Below, one piece after another: positions 1 through 4,336 of a stretch of 6,644 nucleotides of DNA (the first letter of the stretch is position 1; the number at the start of each line of letters is the position of its first letter). Both the position numbers and the translations under genes were made by a program. Source of the stretch: Betaproteobacteria bacterium (GTDB lineage: Bacteria > Pseudomonadota > Gammaproteobacteria > Burkholderiales > Burkholderiaceae_C); assembly GCA_025354965.1 (NCBI GenBank), contig JANXLW010000376.1:1-6644 (forward strand), in the 5' to 3' direction. The notes below the pieces were generated by a model. The model saw only the letters and a list, made by a program, of their open reading frames with translations. It ran no database searches and had not been told where the DNA came from.

Positions 1-949
1 CAAGGTGGACACGCTGATCGTGGACAAGACGGGCACCCTGACCGAGGGCCGACCGGCGTTTGAGCGCGCGTTGGCGGCGCCCGGGTTTGCTGTCGACGAG
101 GTGCTGCAACTGGCGGCCAGCCTCGATCAGGGTAGTGAACACCCGCTGGCGCAAGCCATTGTGCAAGCGGCTCGTGAACGCGGGCTCCAGTTGGACAAGC
201 CGGAAAATTTTGAATCGGGCTCTGGCATCGGTGTGCGCGGATGGGTGGCACGGCGACAACTTGCGCTCGGCAATGCGACCCTGATGGAGCAGCTAGGTGT
301 TTCGGTCGCCGCTTTGGCCCGCGAGGCCGAAGCGCTGCGCGGTGAGGGTGCCAGCGTCATGCATTTGTCGGTCGATGGCCAACTGGCCGGCTTGCTGGCC
401 GTATCGGACCCGATCAAACACAGCACTCCAGAAGCCCTGGCCGCGCTGAAAAATGCCGGCCTGCGCATCATCATGGCCACTGGCGACGGCCTGACCACGG
501 CAATGGCCGTGGCCGAGCGCCTGGGTATCCGGGAAGCGCTGGGTGAAGTCAAGCCGGCTGACAAGCTGGCGTTGGTGGAGAGGCTGCAAAAAGAGGGCCG
601 CGTGGTCGCCATGGCCGGTGATGGCATCAACGATGCACCGGCGTTGGCCAAGGCCGATGTGGGCATTGCCATGGGAACCGGCACCGATGTCGCCATGAAC
701 AGCGCCCAGGTCACGCTGATCAAGGGCGATTTGCGCGGCATCACCGCAGCACTGGCGCTGTCGCGGGCAACCGTGGGCAACATGAAGCAAAACCTGGTGT
801 TTGCCTTTTTGTACAACGCGCTTGGCATCCCGGTCGCCGCCGGTGTGCTGTATCCAGCGACAGGCTGGCTGCTGTCGCCCTTGATTGCGGCGTTGGCCAT
901 GAGCTTCAGCTCGGCCTCGGTCATTGGCAACGCCTTGCGCCTGCGTTGA
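1..949 (+). CDS. copA: Cu(I)-exporting P1B-1-type ATPase, C-terminal part (5' end outside window)
   Basis: This is the C-terminal 315 residues (frame from base 2) of a P-type ATPase that pumps Cu(I), and probably Ag(I), from cytoplasm to periplasm at the cost of ATP. Full-length relatives have roughly 700-850 residues, so the metal-binding N-terminus, TM1-6 and the CPC motif lie upstream. Visible in order: the DKTGT phosphorylation motif (Asp codon 23-25); the SEHP motif of heavy-metal ATPases (His codon 140-142) and GSGIGV, both in the nucleotide-binding domain; ATGDG (476-490), where many relatives have TGDN; MAGDGINDAP (611-640). TM7 carries N-x6-YN-x4-P (791-832) and TM8 carries M-x2-SS-x2-V (899-922), the ligand signatures of the P1B-1 Cu(I) class, so metal specificity can be read from this fragment. 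The protein ends at a TGA soon after TM8, as is normal. There is no frameshift. The symbol is by family; copF, cupA and silP are alternative names for such proteins. Confidence 0.95.
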   Translation, partial: KVDTLIVDKTGTLTEGRPAFERALAAPGFAVDEVLQLAASLDQGSEHPLAQAIVQAARERGLQLDKPENFESGSGIGVRGWVARRQLALGNATLMEQLGVSVAALAREAEALRGEGASVMHLSVDGQLAGLLAVSDPIKHSTPEALAALKNAGLRIIMATGDGLTTAMAVAERLGIREALGEVKPADKLALVERLQKEGRVVAMAGDGINDAPALAKADVGIAMGTGTDVAMNSAQVTLIKGDLRGITAALALSRATVGNMKQNLVFAFLYNALGIPVAAGVLYPATGWLLSPLIAALAMSFSSASVIGNALRLR

Positions 950-964
950 ACCTGGCGCTCGTTC

Positions 965-991
965 TCCGTCGGGGGCGTGTCTGACGACGGA
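965..991 (+). terminator. Possible weak hairpin terminator after copA
   Basis: A perfect 7-bp inverted repeat (TCCGTCG at 965-971, CGACGGA at 985-991) encloses a 13-nt loop and begins 15 nt after the ATPase stop codon. It is G+C rich but no T-run follows, so it does not meet the usual intrinsic-terminator pattern. It could instead be an mRNA-stabilising hairpin or chance. Confidence 0.25.
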
Positions 992-996
992 CAAAG

Positions 997-1012
997 ATTA
1001 CGACAATGTAAT
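997..1012. promoter_or_regulatory. Candidate operator for a CopR/CusR-type response regulator (cop box)
   Basis: The 16-bp sequence ATTACGACAATGTAAT is a perfect dyad of two 5-bp arms (ATTAC, GTAAT) separated by 6 bp. OmpR-family copper and heavy-metal regulators (CopR, CusR, CzcR types) are known to bind TTAC/GTAA-like half-sites with such spacing upstream of metal-efflux operons. It lies 102 bp before cusF. If the TACACT at 1046-1051 is the -10 element, the dyad centre falls about 54 bp upstream of the transcription start, a sensible place for an activator. No regulator gene is in the window, so its identity is inferred. A second imperfect dyad, ATGA-T-CCGG-TCAT (1011-1023), abuts it. Confidence 0.5.
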
Positions 1013-1045
1013 GATCCGGTCATGTAGGAGCCGGCATTGCGTTTT

Positions 1046-1051
1046 TACACT
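1046..1051 (+). promoter_or_regulatory. Weak -10 candidate for the cusFCBA promoter
   Basis: TACACT matches four of six bases of the sigma-70 -10 consensus. At 17-bp spacing the -35 position (1023-1028, TGTAGG) is poor, as expected for an activator-dependent promoter with the operator just upstream. The implied leader is about 57 nt. The hexamer alone is weak evidence; it is supported mainly by its distance from the dyad at 997-1012. Confidence 0.25.
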
Positions 1052-1102
1052 TTGCTGCAACGTTCTCGCCAACCCTGGTGACGACATTGGACCAATATAC
1101 TC

Positions 1103-1108
1103 AAAGAG
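1103..1108 (+). promoter_or_regulatory. Ribosome-binding site of the cusF-like gene
   Basis: AAAGAG lies 6 nt before the ATG at 1115. It is a modest Shine-Dalgarno match, but the best one available, and it supports that ATG as the start, since the signal peptide begins right there. Confidence 0.5.
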
Positions 1109-1114
1109 CTTCTC

Positions 1115-1504
1115 ATGAACCGCATTCACATTCCCCACTCTCGGTCGGTTGCGTTGGCACTCGGCGCATTTTTTGTCGGCGCTGTCTTTGCCCAAACCCA
1201 TGACCACAGCGCCATGGGAAGCATGCCGATGGGAAACATGCAAATGGCAGCCGCCAACAGCAACGCGATGCCCATGGCCAATGCCATGGCGGACGGGGAA
1301 ATCAAGAAGATCGACCTGAAGGCCAACACCGTTTTGCTCAAGCACGGCCCGATCAAGAACCCCGAAATGCCGGCCATGACGATGTCTTACCCGGTTAAAA
1401 GCCCGGCGTTGCTGAGCAAGCTCAAGGCCGGCGACAAGGTCAAGTTCAGTGCCGAAATGCGCGGCGACGCGCTGGTCATCATGGCCATTGAGTTGGCCAA
1501 ATGA
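1115..1504 (+). CDS. cusF: CusF-like periplasmic Cu(I)/Ag(I) metallochaperone with Met-rich N-terminal tail
   Basis: This is a 129-residue secreted protein with a CusF/CopE-type OB-fold domain, which carries Cu(I) or Ag(I) in the periplasm and hands it to the CusB/CusA pump. Residues 1-26 form a signal peptide with likely cleavage at VFA|QT. Mature residues 27-60 are a low-complexity tail with HDH (29-31) and eight methionines (34, 37, 39, 42, 44, 52, 54, 58). The CusF domain spans about 61-128. Aligned with E. coli CusF ligands H36, W44, M47, M49, it has H77, M85, M88, M90 in identical spacing (8, 3, 2), so the capping Trp is replaced by Met; the protein contains no Trp at all. The stop overlaps the next start by ATGA (1501-1504), indicating translational coupling. 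Gene order here is F-C-B-A, whereas E. coli has C-F-B-A. The family call is secure; the metal preference of the variant site is not. Confidence 0.92.
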   Translation: MNRIHIPHSRSVALALGAFFVGAVFAQTHDHSAMGSMPMGNMQMAAANSNAMPMANAMADGEIKKIDLKANTVLLKHGPIKNPEMPAMTMSYPVKSPALLSKLKAGDKVKFSAEMRGDALVIMAIELAK

Positions 1505-2772
1505 AATTTGGTTTGCGTGCCGGTGCGCTGGTATCGATCCTGGCTGCAGGCGCGTTGAGCGCGGCCTTTGCCGACGAACCGGTGCCGGGAGCCAGTTTGG
1601 AGAGTTTGCTGGCGCTCGCCAAGGAGCGCAATCCCGACTACGCCGGCATGCGTTACGAGGCGCAGGCCGCTACCGAGCGCGTCACGCCAGCCGGTGCGTT
1701 GCCGGATCCGAAGTTCCGCACCGAGTGGATGGACATCACCAAAATGGGGGAACAGAATCCGACGCTTTTGCCAGCCAACGTCGGCAGCACCCGCTACACC
1801 TTGATGCAGGACTTGCCGTGGTTTGGCAAGCGCGGTCTGAAGCGCGACATTGCGCAACTCGAAGCCGATGGCAGCCAGAGCAAGGTGAGCGTGAGCTGGT
1901 CCGAGCTGAAAGCGAAGATCAAGTCCGCTCAAGCCCAGCGCCATTACCTGCGTGGCAGTGAAAAGCTGACTCAGGAAATTCTGGATTTGATGCAGCGGCT
2001 GGAGAAAATTTCCCAGGCCCGCTATGCCGGCGGTCTGGCGGCCCAGCAGGACGTCATCCGGGCCCAGGTCGAGCAGACCAATATGAAGAACGAACTGGTG
2101 GCACTGGAGAGCGAAAGCCGCCAGGTCGATGCACGTCTGAACACCTTGTTGGCCCGGCCTGCCACCGCCCCCTTGGCAGCGCCGGAAATACTGCGCACCG
2201 TTCCTGGCCTGGCGCAACTTGATTTTGGCAAACTGGCGGAGCATGCGCGCCAGCACAATCCGCAACTGTTCACCGAGGAGGCGCGCATCAGGGCGGCGGA
2301 AAAAAATCGTGACTTGACCTACAAGAATCGCTACCCCGATTTCACGCTCAGTATTTCGCCCACGCAATACCAGAGCGCCATCAAGGAATGGGGCTTGATG
2401 CTGGAAGTCAACATCCCGCTGCAGCAGTCTACAAGGCGCGCCCAGGAGCGTGAATCCGAGGCCATGTTGTCGGCGGCGCAGTCGCGTAAGGAGGCTCTCG
2501 CCAATCAACTGCTGTCCGACCTGGCCGAGAATCTTGCCGCCATGGAGGCGGCGCAACACAGCGACATGCTGATGACCAGCAGCTTGCTGCCGCAGGCGGA
2601 GTTGACTTTTAGTTCCGCCCTGGCCGGCTACGAGAATGGCAAAGTGGATTTCGCCACCCTGCTGGACGCCCAGCGGCAAATCCGTCAGGCCAGACAAAAC
2701 CAGATCAAGGCACAGTTTGAAGCGCAAATGCGTTTCGCCGAGATCGAAAAATTGATTGGGGAAGATTTATGA
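1501..2772 (+). CDS. cusC: TolC-family outer-membrane channel of the Cus/Sil efflux system
   Basis: This 423-residue outer-membrane factor forms the trimeric exit duct through which the RND pump expels Cu(I)/Ag(I). Residues 1-24 are a signal peptide with probable cleavage at AFA|DE. The mature part shows the two-repeat helical layout of the family (about 28-220 and 230-420), with long Ala/Gln/Glu-rich helices. ALPDPKF (residues 65-71) and QDLPWFGKRGL (about 103-113) are typical of metal-efflux members of the family. There is no cysteine near the signal-peptide end, or anywhere I can see, so unlike E. coli CusC it is not a lipoprotein. The start ATG lies inside the preceding stop (ATGA), with only a weak Shine-Dalgarno, so translation is probably coupled to cusF. 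It overlaps cusB by another ATGA. Metal specificity rests on the neighbours, not on this protein; the symbol is by context. Confidence 0.9.
   Translation: MKFGLRAGALVSILAAGALSAAFADEPVPGASLESLLALAKERNPDYAGMRYEAQAATERVTPAGALPDPKFRTEWMDITKMGEQNPTLLPANVGSTRYTLMQDLPWFGKRGLKRDIAQLEADGSQSKVSVSWSELKAKIKSAQAQRHYLRGSEKLTQEILDLMQRLEKISQARYAGGLAAQQDVIRAQVEQTNMKNELVALESESRQVDARLNTLLARPATAPLAAPEILRTVPGLAQLDFGKLAEHARQHNPQLFTEEARIRAAEKNRDLTYKNRYPDFTLSISPTQYQSAIKEWGLMLEVNIPLQQSTRRAQERESEAMLSAAQSRKEALANQLLSDLAENLAAMEAAQHSDMLMTSSLLPQAELTFSSALAGYENGKVDFATLLDAQRQIRQARQNQIKAQFEAQMRFAEIEKLIGEDL
2758..2764 (+). promoter_or_regulatory. Ribosome-binding site of the cusB-like gene
   Basis: GGGGAAG ends 4 nt before the ATG at 2769 and lies inside the last codons of the channel gene. 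It is the strongest Shine-Dalgarno in the operon and fixes the adaptor start despite the overlap with the preceding stop. Confidence 0.55.
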
Positions 2773-4334
2773 AACAGGGCGCTGCAATTGCCATGGGCGT
2801 CATCGCCGTGGCACTGGCCGCTGGGGCTGGCTACTGGCAAGGTCACAAGGGCACAGCAGCTCTGCCTCAAGGCAGTGCAACGGCGACGTCCGGCACCGTT
2901 GGCGCGAGCGCAACCGCAGCGAAAGTCGAGAAAAAACTTTTGTATTACCGCAACCCGATGGGTCTGAGCGACACCTCACCGACACCGAAAAAAGACCCGA
3001 TGGGCATGGACTACATCGCGGTCTATGCGGGCGGGGCGGACGAGGAACCGGTAGCAACCAACCAGCTCAGGATCAGCACCGAGAAGATTCAAAAACTGGG
3101 CGTGCGCACCGAGACGGCACAGCTGCGCAGCCTCGACCGATCGGTGCGCGCAGCCGGGCGCATCGAGCCTGATGAGCGTCGCCTGTTCACCGTCGCGTCC
3201 AAGTTTGAAGGCTATGTGGAGCGACTGCATGTGAATGTCACCGGTCAGCCGGTGGCCAAGGGCCAGCCGCTGTTTGAGGTCTATAGCCCGGAGTTGGTGT
3301 CAGCCCAGCGCGAATACGCCATTGCCGTGCAAGGCGTGGAGGCCCTGAAGGCAGCAGACGGTGAAACGCAGGCCGGCATGAAGCAGTTGGCTGAATCGAG
3401 CCTGCAACGTCTGCGCAACTGGGACATTTCCGACGAACAAATCAAGGCGCTGACCAAGACCGGCGCGACGCAACGCACCTTGACGTTCCGCTCGCCAGCG
3501 ACCGGCATCGTGATGGAGAAAAAAGCGGTGCAAGGCATGCGCTTCATGCCCGGCGAGATGCTCTATCAAATCGCAGATTTGTCGGCTGTGTGGGTGGTTG
3601 CCGACGTCTTTGAGCAGGACATCGGCCTGATCAAATCGGGAGTCAAAGCGAAGGTCACTATCAACGCCTACCCGGACAAGGTCTTTGCCGGGACTGTGAC
3701 TTATGTCTATCCGACGCTCAAGGCCGAGACGCGAACGGTGCCGGTGCGCGTGGAGCTCGCCAACCCAGGCATGTTGCTCAAACCGGGCATGTTCGCTCAG
3801 ATGGAAGTCGCGGTAGTGGCCAAGCTCAAGGGGGTTACCGTGCCCTTGTCCGCCGTGATCGACAGCGGCACGCGCCAGATCGTTTTGATCAGCCAGGGCG
3901 AGGGTCGCTTTGCGCCGCGTGAGGTCAAGCTGGGTGAGCGCAGCGACAACTACGTGGAGGTGCGTGAGGGCGTAAAAGAGGGCGAACAGGTGGTGGTTGC
4001 GGCCAACTTCCTGATTGATGCCGAGAGCAACCTCAAGGCCGCTGTGGGTGGATTCGGTGAGGCGCCAAAAGCGCCCTCGGCAACGGCCAGCGCGCCAGTG
4101 GCAAAAGCCGCTGGTCACCAGGCGCAAGGAACCATCGACAGCATCGATTTGAAAGACGGCACCATCAGTCTCAATCATGGCCCGGTGGCCAGCCTCAAGT
4201 GGCCGGCCATGACCATGGAGTTCAAGGTTGCCAACGCGTCGCTGCTGAAGGACTTGAAACCGGGTGCCAAGGTTGCCGTCGAGTTTGTTGAGCGCCAGCC
4301 CGGTGAATGGGTCATCACCAGCGTCAAGAAATAA
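2769..4334 (+). CDS. cusB: CusB/SilB-type periplasmic adaptor (membrane fusion protein) with C-terminal CusF domain
   Basis: This 521-residue adaptor links the RND pump to the outer-membrane channel and takes part in metal transfer. Residues 5-22 form a signal or membrane anchor without a lipobox. Residues 56-86 are the metal-binding N-terminal segment (YYRNPMG...DPMGMD); M64, M78 and M80 match the Cu/Ag ligands M49, M64, M66 of E. coli CusB, with one residue fewer between the first two. Then follow a split lipoyl domain (about 141-175 and 246-275) around a helical hairpin (about 176-245), a beta-barrel (about 280-360) and the membrane-proximal domain (to about 425). An Ala/Pro-rich linker (about 427-448) leads to a complete CusF domain (449-521) with H470, W478, M481 and M483, the full H-W-M-M site. 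C. metallidurans SilB is known to have this fusion, so silB is an equally good name. E. coli CusB ends before the CusF part. The stop lies 2 nt before cusA. Confidence 0.94.
   Translation: MKQGAAIAMGVIAVALAAGAGYWQGHKGTAALPQGSATATSGTVGASATAAKVEKKLLYYRNPMGLSDTSPTPKKDPMGMDYIAVYAGGADEEPVATNQLRISTEKIQKLGVRTETAQLRSLDRSVRAAGRIEPDERRLFTVASKFEGYVERLHVNVTGQPVAKGQPLFEVYSPELVSAQREYAIAVQGVEALKAADGETQAGMKQLAESSLQRLRNWDISDEQIKALTKTGATQRTLTFRSPATGIVMEKKAVQGMRFMPGEMLYQIADLSAVWVVADVFEQDIGLIKSGVKAKVTINAYPDKVFAGTVTYVYPTLKAETRTVPVRVELANPGMLLKPGMFAQMEVAVVAKLKGVTVPLSAVIDSGTRQIVLISQGEGRFAPREVKLGERSDNYVEVREGVKEGEQVVVAANFLIDAESNLKAAVGGFGEAPKAPSATASAPVAKAAGHQAQGTIDSIDLKDGTISLNHGPVASLKWPAMTMEFKVANASLLKDLKPGAKVAVEFVERQPGEWVITSVKK
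4110..4331 (+). other. CusF domain fused to the adaptor
   Basis: Within the adaptor, codons 448-521 encode a full OB-fold CusF domain (GTIDSIDL ... HGP ... KWPAMTM ... EWVITSVK). It closely resembles the domain of the free protein encoded at 1115-1504: both share IDLK, HGP and PAMTM in register. It keeps the Trp (W478) that the free protein lacks. This is a domain within the adaptor gene, not a separate gene; no independent start or ribosome-binding site is seen. Confidence 0.88.
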
Positions 4335-4336
4335 CC

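Larger units (their letters stand above)
950..1114. other. Intergenic regulatory region between copA and cusF
   Basis: The 165 bp separate the ATPase stop from the cusF start and hold the only non-coding space in the window. Seen directly are a 7-bp-stem hairpin near the ATPase stop, an ATTAC-N6-GTAAT dyad, a pyrimidine-rich stretch with a TACACT hexamer, an 11-bp palindrome (1086-1096), and a purine-rich ribosome-binding site. The heptamer TGACGAC occurs twice (982-988 and 1079-1085). The inference is that cusFCBA has its own metal-inducible promoter here rather than relying only on read-through from copA. Confidence 0.6.

Noticed and set aside
476..490. Missing Asn in the TGDN motif of the ATPase (TGDG here) as a sign of inactivation
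   Set aside because: All catalytic motifs are otherwise intact, and I recall ATGDG as a common variant in betaproteobacterial copper ATPases.
127..1023. Antisense open frames opposite the ATPase (127-1023 and 293-994)
   Set aside because: The sense strand carries all P-type ATPase motifs in order; the antisense translations are low-complexity Arg/Ser/Ala-rich or Gln/His/Gly-rich and match no family I know.
1096..1101. TATACT as a -10 element for cusF
   Set aside because: A good hexamer, but transcription from it would begin about 7 nt before the ATG and omit the ribosome-binding site, and there is no -35 at a suitable distance.
1449..1961. Forward open frame of 170 codons across the cusF-cusC junction
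   Set aside because: It is out of frame with both recognised genes, rich in Arg, Cys and Trp, and has no domain; it is a shadow.
1387..2727. Long antisense open frame (446 codons) opposite the cusC gene
   Set aside because: It mirrors a clear TolC-family gene in a high-G+C region where antisense frames are often open; its translation shows no recognisable domain, and its start region lacks a convincing ribosome-binding site.
2769..4334. Possibility that the C-terminal CusF part of the adaptor arose from a sequencing frameshift joining two genes
   Set aside because: The linker is in frame, has the usual Ala/Pro-rich composition, and no start codon with a ribosome-binding site precedes the CusF part; the same fusion is known in SilB.
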